Notes under the pieces: generated by a model
What the model was told of the DNA's origin: nothing
The model's database searches: none
What the model saw: only the letters and a program-made list of their open reading frames with translations
In this document: positions 33,022 through 42,380 of the stretch, one piece after another
Position numbering within the stretch: the first letter of the stretch is position 1
Layout: the number at the start of each line of letters is the position of its first letter
Program-made: the position numbers and the translations under genes
NCBI GenBank assembly: GCA_947463515.1
Contig: CANHRI010000017.1
Span: 1 to 42,951, forward strand
Direction: 5' to 3'
Length of the DNA stretch: 42,951 bases
DNA from: Flavobacteriaceae bacterium
Lineage (GTDB): Bacteria; Bacteroidota; Bacteroidia; Flavobacteriales; Flavobacteriaceae

Positions 33022-34986
33022 TTAGAATTCAAAATCCTCCAACTGTAAACTATCCAGAGCAATGGTATCTTGCCTTTTGGATTGAAGACGTTCTCTTGCG
33101 GGACCAATAATTTGGAGCGGTTGACGGTAGCCTAGCGTGTCGTTTGGGGTAATCAGTTGGCGGCGCAACATCAATCGGGTGAGAAAATCAAATTGTTGTT
33201 GGGCAAACTTTTTGGGCTGTTGTGTCCCATTAAAGCGATACATAAATCCTTTGGGCTTGGGAATAATTGTTGCCAAAAAAAGGCACTCTTTAAACGTCAA
33301 TTCTGAAGGCTTTTTTTGAAAATAATACTGTGCTGCTTCGCCAATTCCATATACGTCGGGTCCCCATTCAATAATGTTAAAATAGACTTCGAGCATGCGT
33401 TCCTTCGTAGCTATGCGTTGGTTTTCTAAAATATACACCAAAAGAATTTCTTCCAATTTGCGTGAAAGCGTTTTCTCTCGTGTGAGGAACACATTTTTCA
33501 CCAATTGCATACTAATTGTACTTGCCCCACGAGCAAATTTTTTGGTGCGAATGTTTTTGGCAATCGATTGTTTAAAAGCTTCGTTGATAAACCCGCGGTG
33601 CCGCATAAACGACGGGTCTTCACTGGTCAAGACGCATTTTTGCAGGAAAGGTGAAATTTCTGAAAGCGGAGTGTAAAATGGATTGCTGCTTCCAATGAGA
33701 ATCGGTCGTTGCAGGATCCCTTTTTCAATAGCGCTATACTGAAATTCAGAATTTATTTTCCCTAAATCAGCCGCGCCATAGTGCGTGATTTTCAGCTTTT
33801 CGGGTTGAAGTTTACTTTCAAAAACAAGTGCATTTGGATTTTTATCATTGTATTTAAAGTCCAATTGATACCTGAAATTTCCAGTCGCAGTCATGCCTTC
33901 AAAATGTGAAAACAAGCCTTTGGGCAAGGCATCGATAAAATCTTGTGCTTTGGTTTTCGGGATTTGTAGTTTTAACGCATAGGTTTTACCGTCTTCTTTT
34001 TCATAAAAAAGATAGGGGCGGCATTGGAGTTTGCCAAGGGTGAGGAGCGAACTTGAATCCAATGCAATGCTGCGTTCTCCAATCATCCAATGGAAATCCA
34101 TGCGGGCTTGGGTTACTTCAACATCTTTGGAGGCAATTTTGGGATGATTAAGCACTAATTTTTGAATAGAAGCATATCCATCGGCAATAAAATTTCCACC
34201 GCTCAAACCCATAGCATCGATATGAAAAGCCGCCGATTGAAAAGCCGTCTTCAGTAGAAATTTATGACGTAAGTACGGCAATACGATGGTGTCCTTTTTT
34301 TGGGATTTAAAAATCAAATCGGCTTTTCGGTTGCGCGGATCGGCAAATCCCGAAAGTTGCCATTGCTGTTGTATTTCTCCTTCGGTCAGTTGTATGGCTG
34401 TTGTTAGTTGCTGTTGCTGCAACATGAATTGGGTAAAATCGAGTTGGACTTTATGTCCCAAGTCGTTGACTTTTAGCGCAAAACCTTTGATGTTCATTTG
34501 CGTAGGAACCAAGTTGAGAAAACGGGAGGTCAACCGATTGGCGAGTTCTGCATAATCTACGGTTGTAACGGTATCTTCTTTTTCTTTTTTTCGGAGGAAG
34601 TTGTCAAAATTGGAACCGTTTTTGGATTTTACCAATTGAATATATCCGCCATTGATTTCTAAATCGGTGATTTGGAGCGTTCCTGTGATCAGTTTCCAAA
34701 AGTTAAATCCTGTTCGAACAGGCCCCATTTGCACCAGGGTGTCGGCATGATGCGGGGTGAGACTCATGCCGTCGATTGCAATATGTTCGAGTCCTTCAAA
34801 ATGCGGATTTTCAAAGACCAATTCGCATTGGTACTCGGATTTCATTTTTACGGCCGCTTTGGCGATGAGCTGCTCTAAAATTGATTGACGAAAGGCAAAA
34901 CCCATTCCGACACCCACGACCAGGAGTCCCAAGATCCAGAATCCAATGGTTTTGATTTTTTTGCGCGAAAAGTTCAATCGTTTCAT
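33022..34986 (-). CDS. AsmA-like / GT51 peptidoglycan transglycosylase
   Basis: 654 residues. One N-terminal TM helix (about 14-34); residues about 40-420 form a beta-rich region with the look of AsmA-type proteins (HFEGLEHIAIDGMSL, LQITDLEINGGYIQLV, NFDNFLRK). The C-terminal part (about 440-620) is a glycosyltransferase 51 domain: TSEDPSFMRHRGF with catalytic Glu456, RGASTISMQLVKNVF (486-500), RKLEEILL, and YFNIIEWGPDVYGIGEAAQYYF. No penicillin-binding transpeptidase follows, so it would polymerise lipid II glycan strands only. The long N-terminal extension distinguishes it from MtgA (about 240 residues). Its start overlaps the radA stop by 4 nt. Confidence 0.85.
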   Translation of the reverse strand: MKRLNFSRKKIKTIGFWILGLLVVGVGMGFAFRQSILEQLIAKAAVKMKSEYQCELVFENPHFEGLEHIAIDGMSLTPHHADTLVQMGPVRTGFNFWKLITGTLQITDLEINGGYIQLVKSKNGSNFDNFLRKKEKEDTVTTVDYAELANRLTSRFLNLVPTQMNIKGFALKVNDLGHKVQLDFTQFMLQQQQLTTAIQLTEGEIQQQWQLSGFADPRNRKADLIFKSQKKDTIVLPYLRHKFLLKTAFQSAAFHIDAMGLSGGNFIADGYASIQKLVLNHPKIASKDVEVTQARMDFHWMIGERSIALDSSSLLTLGKLQCRPYLFYEKEDGKTYALKLQIPKTKAQDFIDALPKGLFSHFEGMTATGNFRYQLDFKYNDKNPNALVFESKLQPEKLKITHYGAADLGKINSEFQYSAIEKGILQRPILIGSSNPFYTPLSEISPFLQKCVLTSEDPSFMRHRGFINEAFKQSIAKNIRTKKFARGASTISMQLVKNVFLTREKTLSRKLEEILLVYILENQRIATKERMLEVYFNIIEWGPDVYGIGEAAQYYFQKKPSELTFKECLFLATIIPKPKGFMYRFNGTQQPKKFAQQQFDFLTRLMLRRQLITPNDTLGYRQPLQIIGPARERLQSKRQDTIALDSLQLEDFEF

Positions 34987-36341
34987 CCAAATAATTCACT
35001 AACAACTTCTTCAATTTTGGAGACCAAAACGACGCGTATTTTGAGATTAGGTAAGGTTGTTTTGTTGTATTTGGACACAAAAATGGTGGTAAAGCCTAAT
35101 TTTTCGGCTTCTTGAATGCGTTGTTCAATGCGGTTGACGGGACGAATTTCGCCCGACAAGCCCACTTCTCCCGCAAAACAAACTTCTTTCCCCACAGCAA
35201 TGTCCTCGTTGGAAGAAAGTATTGCGCCTACCACCGCCAAATCAATGGCAGGATCGTCTACCGAAATACCTCCCGTGACGTTTAAAAACACATCTTTGGT
35301 ACCCAAACGGAATCCAGCACGTTTTTCCAATACGGCCAAAATCATGTTTAATCGTTTGGCATTGTACCCTGTCGTACTGCGTTGCGGTGTTCCATAAACA
35401 GCTGTGGAAACCAGCGCTTGAATTTCAATCATCAACGGGCGCATCCCTTCCAATGTTGAAGCAATGGCCGTGCCTGAAAGTTCTTCTTCGCGGTGGGAAA
35501 TCAATATTTCAGAAGGGTTGGTCACTTCACGCAACCCCGAACCTTGCATTTCATAAATTCCCAATTCGGCCGTCGACCCAAAGCGGTTTTTCAATGCGCG
35601 TAAAATGCGGTACACATGATTCCGGTCGCCTTCAAATTGCAATACCGTATCTACCATATGCTCAAGAATCTTGGGGCCAGCGATATTTCCGTCTTTGGTG
35701 ATATGGCCAATTAAAATGACGGGAACATTTGTTTCTTTGGCAAATTTGATCAATTCGGCGGTGCATTCCCGAATTTGCGAAATACTTCCGGCGGTGGATT
35801 CGATATAATCGGTATGAAGTGTTTGGATCGAGTCGATAATCAGGATTTCGGGATCGACTTCCTGAATTTGACGAAAGATATTTTGCGTTTTGGTTTCCGT
35901 AAGTACAAAACAACTTTCGTTATTCGGGTTGATGCGTTCGGCACGCATTTTAATTTGCTTCTGACTCTCCTCTCCCGATACATAAAGCGTTTTGTAAGGA
36001 AGCATTAGTGAAAGTTGCAATAAGAGCGTACTTTTTCCGATGCCCGGTTCGCCACCTAATAAAATTACCGAACCCGGAACGATGCCGCCTCCCAACACTC
36101 GGTTGAGTTCGCTATCACCCGTGTTCAAACGAATTTCTTGCGCGGAATCAATTTCTTTTATTTTTAAAGGTTTTGGCGCTTTTTTTACTTCAACAGTACC
36201 TTTCCAGGCGACTTTTTCCTCTTTTTGAATGATTTCTTCAACAATGGTATTCCATTCTTTGCAAGCATTACATTGTCCTTGCCATTTGGCGTATTGAGCG
36301 CCACAATTTTGACAGAAAAAAGTTGTTTTAAGTTTCGCCAT
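34983..36341 (-). CDS. radA: DNA repair protein RadA
   Basis: 452 residues, standard length. Cys4 zinc finger (Cys10, 13, 24, 27), Walker A GEPGIGKST (97-105), the RadA-specific KNRFGS (251-256) and a C-terminal Lon-like domain (GGISVDDPAIDLAVVGAILSS, GLSGEIRPV). RadA is a RecA-like hexameric helicase that promotes branch migration in recombination repair. Its stop overlaps the start of the transglycosylase gene (4 nt). Confidence 0.98.
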   Translation of the reverse strand: MAKLKTTFFCQNCGAQYAKWQGQCNACKEWNTIVEEIIQKEEKVAWKGTVEVKKAPKPLKIKEIDSAQEIRLNTGDSELNRVLGGGIVPGSVILLGGEPGIGKSTLLLQLSLMLPYKTLYVSGEESQKQIKMRAERINPNNESCFVLTETKTQNIFRQIQEVDPEILIIDSIQTLHTDYIESTAGSISQIRECTAELIKFAKETNVPVILIGHITKDGNIAGPKILEHMVDTVLQFEGDRNHVYRILRALKNRFGSTAELGIYEMQGSGLREVTNPSEILISHREEELSGTAIASTLEGMRPLMIEIQALVSTAVYGTPQRSTTGYNAKRLNMILAVLEKRAGFRLGTKDVFLNVTGGISVDDPAIDLAVVGAILSSNEDIAVGKEVCFAGEVGLSGEIRPVNRIEQRIQEAEKLGFTTIFVSKYNKTTLPNLKIRVVLVSKIEEVVSELFG

Positions 36342-36356
36342 TAGGGTAAAGTAGGG

Positions 36357-37511
36357 TTATTTTTTCTTGACTTGAGATTTAAGATCTTCCATTTTATCCA
36401 TCATCATTTCCTTGGTTAAGTCACCAATTTCTTGCAATTGGGAGGCGTTTTGATAGTGTTTCAACGCCATTTTTAAATCGTCATTATTTTCATAAAAACG
36501 CGCCATATGGTAATCGGCCAACATGGATTTTGGATAGGCTTTCCGTGATAATTGGGCGAGTTGTTCAAATTCGTTAAAGGCTTTGTTTTTGATAATGGCT
36601 GCTTCGATGGCTTTGAAATCATTGAGACGAATATTCATTTTCATGCCCAACGCTTTTTCAACCATATCGTACTTGTTTTTCAAATATTCGACATAACCTG
36701 ATTGTAGAACCACAATTTTTTCTTGAAATTCATTGGATGAAATGGGTTGGTACACCGAAAAAAACTGGTACAAAGCACTGGGAATCGCAAAAGGAACCAA
36801 AGAATAGTGGGAACACCCTTTGAATTCATCATAACGGTAGTTCACTTTGGCTAAGTTGGCCCCTTTCATTTGGGTATCCAAGGCTACTACTTTATCTTTT
36901 ATCGATTTGATATCGCCATCAGCAGAGGCAACATAATAAAACATATTGGTTTGAAACGTCGCCATACGATCGGGAATACGCGTTTCCATATCCAAGGGCA
37001 TTACTGGGCTCAACGCTATAAACGCATTGAAAACGGGATTGTCTTTGTATAAATAAAAATTCATAAACCCAGCGGTAACATCATGTCCTGCGACAATTTT
37101 GAATGGAGCGATACGCAAGTTTTTTTGCAAATACGGAATGAGTTCACCACCTATAAATTCAAAAAACGATTCCCCGATGCCTTCAGGAAGTCCCGTGGTT
37201 TCATCGACTTTACACTCTTCATCACGTTCGGTATCGGTGGTATGGTTTAATCCGACTAAAATAACTTCAGGTAAGTCATCCCAGTAATAAGCGTATTTAA
37301 GCGTTCCTTGAATAGGGTCAAACAAATAATCTCCATCCAAAGCCAAGAGAAGGGGATAGGCACGTTTTGCGTCTTTTCCGTAAGAGGGAGGTAATGAAAT
37401 GGAAAGGTAGCGGTATCTGTCCAAGCGATTGGAAAAAACACTGTCTTTAATGACCTGTCCAAATCCGTTTAGACTCAGGGCAAGTACTAAAAGCAGGATT
37501 ATTTTTTTCAT
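36357..37511 (-). CDS. Exported esterase-D-like alpha/beta hydrolase fold protein, Ser nucleophile replaced
   Basis: 384 residues with a signal peptide (1-19, ...LNGFGQ). Residues about 30-260 follow the esterase D/IroE-like fold: LSISLPPSYGKDAKRAYPLLLALDGDYLF, EVILVGLNH, then the elbow position, FNAFIALSPVMP, and GCSHYSLVP with a conserved His235. At the nucleophile elbow, where GHSxGG is expected, the sequence is AGHDVTAGF: Asp144 instead of Ser. The C-terminal 80 residues look like a TPR-type helix pair (YHMARFYENNDDLKMALKHYQNASQL). It may be inactive, or use Asp as nucleophile. It sits between radA and the LPG-synthase-like gene. Confidence 0.8.
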   Translation of the reverse strand: MKKIILLLVLALSLNGFGQVIKDSVFSNRLDRYRYLSISLPPSYGKDAKRAYPLLLALDGDYLFDPIQGTLKYAYYWDDLPEVILVGLNHTTDTERDEECKVDETTGLPEGIGESFFEFIGGELIPYLQKNLRIAPFKIVAGHDVTAGFMNFYLYKDNPVFNAFIALSPVMPLDMETRIPDRMATFQTNMFYYVASADGDIKSIKDKVVALDTQMKGANLAKVNYRYDEFKGCSHYSLVPFAIPSALYQFFSVYQPISSNEFQEKIVVLQSGYVEYLKNKYDMVEKALGMKMNIRLNDFKAIEAAIIKNKAFNEFEQLAQLSRKAYPKSMLADYHMARFYENNDDLKMALKHYQNASQLQEIGDLTKEMMMDKMEDLKSQVKKK

Positions 37512-37556
37512 GTTTTATATGGGTTAGGTTGCAGTAAGCGACCACCAATATAGGAA

Positions 37557-38519
37557 TTATTTTCGATTTAATAGGGGTAATAAAAGATAGGATAGTAAAC
37601 CTAAAAATAGGGTAAGAAGGGTTTGAGATGTCCATACCAACCATCCGAATGCGGTGCCTGTTTCATTCGGAATGCCATACAATCCAAAGATTAAGGCGAT
37701 TGAAAACGGATAGGCGCCGATGCCTCCATTGGTAAATCCGATGGCTAAACTACCAAAGATAAAGCCCATAATGATTACGTCAAAACCGACTGCATGCGTT
37801 TCTTCCAAGGCGAAAATGGGAATGTAAAACATCACCAAATAGCATCCCCAAATAAGGAAAGAATGACCAATGTAATGCCATTTTTTTTCCATTTTGTAAA
37901 CGCTAAGTAATCCTTCAGTAAGTCCAGAAAATTTATGCTTAAGTTTTTGAATGATAGGCCATTCAGCATAAATCCAAATCAGGACAAAAAGCACCATCAC
38001 TACCAAAAATCCTACACTGATTAAAAGTAGGGATTGAAATCCGATATTTTGTTCCTGTAAAAAACCGTAGAGGGTGTCAAATTGTAAGGCAAATCCAATG
38101 ATGACAAAAAGAAAAAACAGTGCTAAGTCCACAATCCTCTCGGCAACGATGGTGCCAAAAGCCTTGTCAAAAGGGACATCCTCATATTTTTTAAGTAACA
38201 CTGCACGGGTTACTTCTCCCGACCGAGGGATGGTCAGATTAACTAAATAGGAAACACTTACGGTTAAAAAGCTATTTTGCGTTTTTGGATAGTATCCCAA
38301 GTGATTCAAAGCATATTTCCATCGGTATGCGCGAAGCCAATGTCCTAAAGTAGCCACTAAAAGTGAGAGTACCACATAGAAATAATCGGCCTTCCATAAG
38401 CTGGTTTTTATATTTTGAAGAGCTTCAGTGGATAGTGATTGGTATTGATAATAAATAATTCCACAACCGAGAAGTAATGGAATAATAATTAACAATACAT
38501 TTTTGACTTGCCTGTTCAC
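37557..38519 (-). CDS. LPG synthase-type flippase-like membrane protein
   Basis: 320 residues, about eight transmembrane helices. The pattern GHWLRAYRWKYALNHLG, YLVNLTIPRSGEVTRAVLLKKYEDVPFDKAFGTIVAERIVDL is characteristic of the UPF0104 / lysylphosphatidylglycerol synthase membrane domain family. No aminoacyl-transferase domain is present, so it is not a complete MprF; substrates of stand-alone members are not settled. Starts 5 nt after the panD stop, so cotranscribed with panCD. Confidence 0.9.
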   Translation of the reverse strand: MNRQVKNVLLIIIPLLLGCGIIYYQYQSLSTEALQNIKTSLWKADYFYVVLSLLVATLGHWLRAYRWKYALNHLGYYPKTQNSFLTVSVSYLVNLTIPRSGEVTRAVLLKKYEDVPFDKAFGTIVAERIVDLALFFLFVIIGFALQFDTLYGFLQEQNIGFQSLLLISVGFLVVMVLFVLIWIYAEWPIIQKLKHKFSGLTEGLLSVYKMEKKWHYIGHSFLIWGCYLVMFYIPIFALEETHAVGFDVIIMGFIFGSLAIGFTNGGIGAYPFSIALIFGLYGIPNETGTAFGWLVWTSQTLLTLFLGLLSYLLLPLLNRK

Positions 38520-38524
38520 AAATG

Positions 38525-38875
38525 TTATTTCAACAAGTTGGTGGTTTCATCGGGGAACACCAACCAAGGTGTAAAAGATTTAGCCGCCTCAAATTCGAGG
38601 GTAGCATAAGCAATTATAATGATGATATCGCCCGGTTGAACTTTACGAGCTGCGGGTCCGTTTAAGGTGATTTCACCCGATTGGCGAGCTCCTTTAATCA
38701 CGTAGGTCTCAAAGCGTTCGCCATTGTTAATATTGACAATGGATACTTTTTCACCTTCAATAATATTGGAGGCTTCCATCAACGCTTCGTCGATGGTGAT
38801 ACTACCGATGTAATTCAAATCGGCACCGGTAACTTTTACGCGGTGAATCTTGGATTTAACTACTTGAATTTGCAT
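38525..38875 (-). CDS. panD: Aspartate 1-decarboxylase proenzyme
   Basis: 116 residues. The self-processing site is Gly24-Ser25 in NYIGSITID, which yields the pyruvoyl group on Ser25; [14 protein letters not shown] and [20 protein letters not shown] are conserved. It converts L-aspartate to beta-alanine, the second substrate of PanC encoded 14 nt upstream. Cytoplasmic tetramer. Confidence 0.98.
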   Translation of the reverse strand: MQIQVVKSKIHRVKVTGADLNYIGSITIDEALMEASNIIEGEKVSIVNINNGERFETYVIKGARQSGEITLNGPAARKVQPGDIIIIIAYATLEFEAAKSFTPWLVFPDETTNLLK

Positions 38876-38889
38876 GGGGCAAAGGTAAA

Positions 38890-39738
38890 TTAATTTAATG
38901 AAATGGTGTCAATGAGTCGCACATTGTTTGCAAAAACAGCAATAAAAGCACGGTATTTTCTGTTTTTTTGTTTTTTCAGCGCTGGTTTTAACGTGGTTTC
39001 TTCGGCAATTTCAAAGTATTCCAGGTGAAAAAGGGGGTTATTGGCAAAGATGTCCACGACCATTTTTCGGGTTTTGGCAATGGATTGTTTGGCGAATAGT
39101 ACTGCTGTTTTTTGTAAGGTGGCATAAATTATAGCGGCTTCTTGGCGTTCCGTTGGACTCAATCGTTCATTGCGCGAACTCATGGCCAGGCCATTGGCCT
39201 CTCTAAATACAGGGCAACCTACAATATCTACTGGAAGTTGCTCTTTGGCAACCAGTTTTTTGACGATTTGGAGTTGTTGAAAATCTTTCTCTCCAAAATA
39301 GGCTTTCGTAGGGGTTACAATTTCAAAAAGTTTTTTCACGACGGTGCCTACTCCATCAAAATGACCCGGTCTGAATTTTCCTTCCATTTGGTGTTCCAAG
39401 CCTTCAAAAGAATACGATTTGGATTCGGTTTTCCCTTCATAAATATCCGAAACAGAAGGCGCGTAAACAAGAATGTCGGGTGAAATCGTTCCTACTTTTT
39501 GAATGTCGCTTTCTAACGTGCGTGGGTATTTTTCCAAATCTTCCGGATTATTAAATTGCGTAGGATTGACAAAAATACTAATCACCGTAATGTCATTTTC
39601 AACCACCGATTGCGCCAATAAAGAGAGATGGCCTTGATGTAACGCGCCCATGGTTGGCACAAAACCTAAAGTGGTTTTGGGTTGCCTAAGTGTGTCTAAA
39701 TGATGCGAAAGTGCGTCTTTTTTGTCAAAAACCAACAT
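38890..39738 (-). CDS. panC: Pantoate--beta-alanine ligase
   Basis: 282 residues from ATG 39738 ([10 protein letters not shown]); the frame continues upstream with an implausible Trp/Phe-rich leader, and a TAnnTTTG element lies between. Seen: [13 protein letters not shown] with the HxGH nucleotide motif (34-37), [28 protein letters not shown] and SSRNERL. It joins pantoate and beta-alanine using ATP to make pantothenate, the CoA precursor. Directly followed by panD. Confidence 0.98.
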   Translation of the reverse strand: MLVFDKKDALSHHLDTLRQPKTTLGFVPTMGALHQGHLSLLAQSVVENDITVISIFVNPTQFNNPEDLEKYPRTLESDIQKVGTISPDILVYAPSVSDIYEGKTESKSYSFEGLEHQMEGKFRPGHFDGVGTVVKKLFEIVTPTKAYFGEKDFQQLQIVKKLVAKEQLPVDIVGCPVFREANGLAMSSRNERLSPTERQEAAIIYATLQKTAVLFAKQSIAKTRKMVVDIFANNPLFHLEYFEIAEETTLKPALKKQKNRKYRAFIAVFANNVRLIDTISLN

Positions 39739-39762
39739 GAATTTGTTTTGAAATTTGCGGTA

Positions 39763-39770
39763 CAAACTTA
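39763..39770 (-). promoter_or_regulatory. -7 promoter element of panC
   Basis: On the minus strand TAAGTTTG fits TAnnTTTG, 24 nt upstream of the panC ATG. Confidence 0.5.
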
Positions 39771-39802
39771 GTGGGTTTCGTGTAAAACACCATATTTTTT
39801 TG

Positions 39803-39810
39803 TAATTTTG
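39803..39810 (+). promoter_or_regulatory. -7 promoter element of the glycogen-synthase-like gene
   Basis: TAATTTTG fits TAnnTTTG, 48 nt before the ATG at 39859; divergent from the panC element. Confidence 0.5.
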
Positions 39811-39858
39811 CATGTTTTTTAAACAACAGTAAAACCAAAACCAATCAAGAATCAACCT

Positions 39859-40665
39859 ATGGAAGACAAGAGGATATTATATGTGTCGTCTGAAGTGGTG
39901 CCTTATTTAGCCGAAAATGAGGTTTCGTTAATGTCGTATGACGTACCCAAAATGATAAACGATCAAGGCGGGCAAATACGAATTTTTATGCCTCGTTATG
40001 GGAATATCAATGAACGAAGACACCAGTTACATGAAGTAATTCGTCTTTCGGGAATGAATTTAGTGGTGAATGATGTGGACATGCCCTTAATTATTAAGGT
40101 GGCCTCTATTCCCAAAGAGCGAATTCAGGTTTATTTTATTGATAATGACGAGTATTTCAAACGTAAATCAACGTTTACGGATGAAGAAGGTGTTTTATAC
40201 CCTGATAACGATGAGCGTGCCATTTTTTTTGCAAAAGGTGTTGTAGAAACAGTCAAAAAATTAAATTGGGTGCCAGATATTATTCATGTTCACGGCTGGT
40301 TAGCTTCGATGTTGCCCGTGTATATGAAGCACTTTTACAAGCATGAAGCTTTGTTTTCCGACACCAAAATTGTAACCTCAGTCTATAATTCCGGTTTCGA
40401 AGGGTTATTAGATAAAGAAGCAATTGAAAAAATCAAGTTTGATGGGGTTCCTGCTGAATCGTTGGCGCCACTAGCGGAACCCAATTATCAGAATTGGATG
40501 CAGGTTGCTATTGCGCATTCCGATGGAATTATCGTGGGCTCGGAAGATTTGGATGGAGGTTTAACAAAAATTATAGCATCATCCGGAAAACCTTTTTTAC
40601 CTTTCACCCCAAAAGAAGCATTTGCAGAAGCCTATACTTCTTTTTATAAGCAAATGTTATTATAA
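39859..40665 (+). CDS. Half-length glycogen/starch synthase-like (GT5 N-terminal) protein
   Basis: 268 residues, against about 470-480 for a complete GT5 synthase. KRILYVSSEVVPYLAENEVSLMSYDVPKMINDQGGQIRIFMPRYGNINER and PDIIHVHGWLASMLPVYMK match the N-terminal Rossmann half. The canonical ADP-glucose motif KTGGL is absent (AENEV at that site), and the whole C-terminal donor-binding half is missing. It is therefore unlikely to be a working glycogen synthase on its own. It is not a recent truncation: the frame is intact, has its own promoter element, and is followed 5 nt later by the DUF4270 gene. The role is unknown; a regulatory or envelope function linked to DUF4270 and glmS is possible. Confidence 0.85.
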   Translation: MEDKRILYVSSEVVPYLAENEVSLMSYDVPKMINDQGGQIRIFMPRYGNINERRHQLHEVIRLSGMNLVVNDVDMPLIIKVASIPKERIQVYFIDNDEYFKRKSTFTDEEGVLYPDNDERAIFFAKGVVETVKKLNWVPDIIHVHGWLASMLPVYMKHFYKHEALFSDTKIVTSVYNSGFEGLLDKEAIEKIKFDGVPAESLAPLAEPNYQNWMQVAIAHSDGIIVGSEDLDGGLTKIIASSGKPFLPFTPKEAFAEAYTSFYKQMLL

Positions 40666-40670
40666 AATAT

Positions 40671-42368
40671 ATGAATTTTTCAAGTTTTTTACGATTCTTA
40701 GGTTTAGTATCTTTAGTGACTTTGGTTTCTTGTGACAAAGATTTTACCAATGTAGGAATCGATTTGGTAGGGGAAGATCACTATGGGTTAGACCAAACCT
40801 ACTTTGATGTTATGGCTTACAACCAAAATACGGGGGCTGTGCAAGCCAACGATATGGCAGTAAATTCCTTAGGGTATTACAATAATCCCGTGTTTGGGAA
40901 AACTAAAGCAAGTATTGTAACTCAGTTGGAATTAGCCGCGACCAACCCAATTTTTTATGCCAACGATATTACCATTGACTCGGTGTACATGCATGTACCT
41001 TACTTTGCTACATTGACTGATGTCGATGAAACTTCAGGGGATCCGATTTATCGATTGGATTCCATTTTGCCGGCCCACCAAGCGGGATCCACTTTGCCTA
41101 AAATTAAATTGAGTGTCTACGAATCGGGCTATGCCATTCAAGATTTTGACCCGTCTTCAGGTTTGCAACAACCTCAATATTATTATTCCGATCAGTTGGC
41201 AGAATTTGAAGGGAATTTAGCCAATGGCGGTCAGCGAATCAATACCGATAATACCAATGCTGACACCCCTGCAACTACTGATTTTAGTCAAAACGACCAA
41301 TTTGTATTTCGAGATAAGGAATTAAAAATAGTACGCCCAAGTGGTACGGTTAAAGAGCGATTGGCGCCCGGTATTTATTTAAATTTAAATAAAACATTTT
41401 TCGAGAATAAAATTATCAATGCACCCTCAGGTGTACTTTTGAACAACAATACCTTTAGAAATTATTTCAGAGGATTGTTGTTTAAAGCCGAAGCAGCTTC
41501 CGGTTTTGAAAATCAAGGGGCAATGGCACGATTGAATTTTTCAAGAGGAACGATTACAATCTTATACAAAGATTTTACCTCCAGTTCAGGAACTGAAAAA
41601 GTCCGTAAAAAAATGGTGCTTAATTTTGGTCCCCGAACCATCAATTTCTTCGAAACCGATTATGTCAATCCAATTTCAACTCCCGATGTGGTCAATGGAG
41701 ACCAGCGCCTATATTTGAAAGGCGGACAAGGTTCGATGGCTATACTTAATTTATTCAATCCTATAGATAATATTAGCTTTGACGCATACGGAATTGAGGT
41801 GAATACGCCTAATGGAGTTTCTGATGAGCTTGATCGATTGCGCAACCCCGCTGATGGGAAAAAATGGTTGGTGAATGAAGCTAATCTAGTCTTTCACATC
41901 GATAAAGATCAAATGCAACTACCCACGGATATTAATGGTAAAAAAGCACCCGAGCCCAATCGCGTTTTATTATATGATTTAAACAACAATCGTCCCTTGG
42001 TCGATTATTCAGCCGATTTATCGACGAGTGCTTCAGTCAAAAATAACAAGTTTATTCACGGCGGAATTATTTCCAAAGACAGTGATGGGCGAGGAGAGTT
42101 CTATAAGATTCGTTTGACCCGTCATATTCAAAATCTTATTTATAACGATTCAACCAACGTGCGACTAGGATTGGTGGTGACTGAGAACATTAATAATGTA
42201 AATCGCGCCTTTTTACGTGCCCCATTTTCTTTTGCCAATCGTATCAATAAATATATCCCGGCTATGGCTGTGGTGAATCCATTGGGAACTATCTTGTATG
42301 GAGGTCACCCCAATGTGCCCGAAAATAAAAGAATTCGTTTACAAGTATATTATACCAAACCCGATTAA
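40671..42368 (+). CDS. DUF4270 lipoprotein
   Basis: 565 residues. Lipobox VTLVSC (Cys21), then DKDFTNVGIDLVG, typical of DUF4270 family starts, and a long beta-rich region with FGKTKASIVTQLEL, ITIDSVYMHVPY, IYLNLNKTFFENKI and a C-terminal PENKRIRLQVYYTKPD. The family is restricted mainly to Bacteroidota, is predicted to be outer-membrane anchored and has no defined function. It lies between the GT5-like gene and glmS. Confidence 0.9.
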   Translation: MNFSSFLRFLGLVSLVTLVSCDKDFTNVGIDLVGEDHYGLDQTYFDVMAYNQNTGAVQANDMAVNSLGYYNNPVFGKTKASIVTQLELAATNPIFYANDITIDSVYMHVPYFATLTDVDETSGDPIYRLDSILPAHQAGSTLPKIKLSVYESGYAIQDFDPSSGLQQPQYYYSDQLAEFEGNLANGGQRINTDNTNADTPATTDFSQNDQFVFRDKELKIVRPSGTVKERLAPGIYLNLNKTFFENKIINAPSGVLLNNNTFRNYFRGLLFKAEAASGFENQGAMARLNFSRGTITILYKDFTSSSGTEKVRKKMVLNFGPRTINFFETDYVNPISTPDVVNGDQRLYLKGGQGSMAILNLFNPIDNISFDAYGIEVNTPNGVSDELDRLRNPADGKKWLVNEANLVFHIDKDQMQLPTDINGKKAPEPNRVLLYDLNNNRPLVDYSADLSTSASVKNNKFIHGGIISKDSDGRGEFYKIRLTRHIQNLIYNDSTNVRLGLVVTENINNVNRAFLRAPFSFANRINKYIPAMAVVNPLGTILYGGHPNVPENKRIRLQVYYTKPD

Positions 42369-42380
42369 ACAAACAAAGTT

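Noticed and set aside
39859..40665. Glycogen-synthase-like gene as a pseudogene
   Set aside because: Open frame, good spacing to DUF4270 and a promoter element; no trace of the missing C-terminal half follows.
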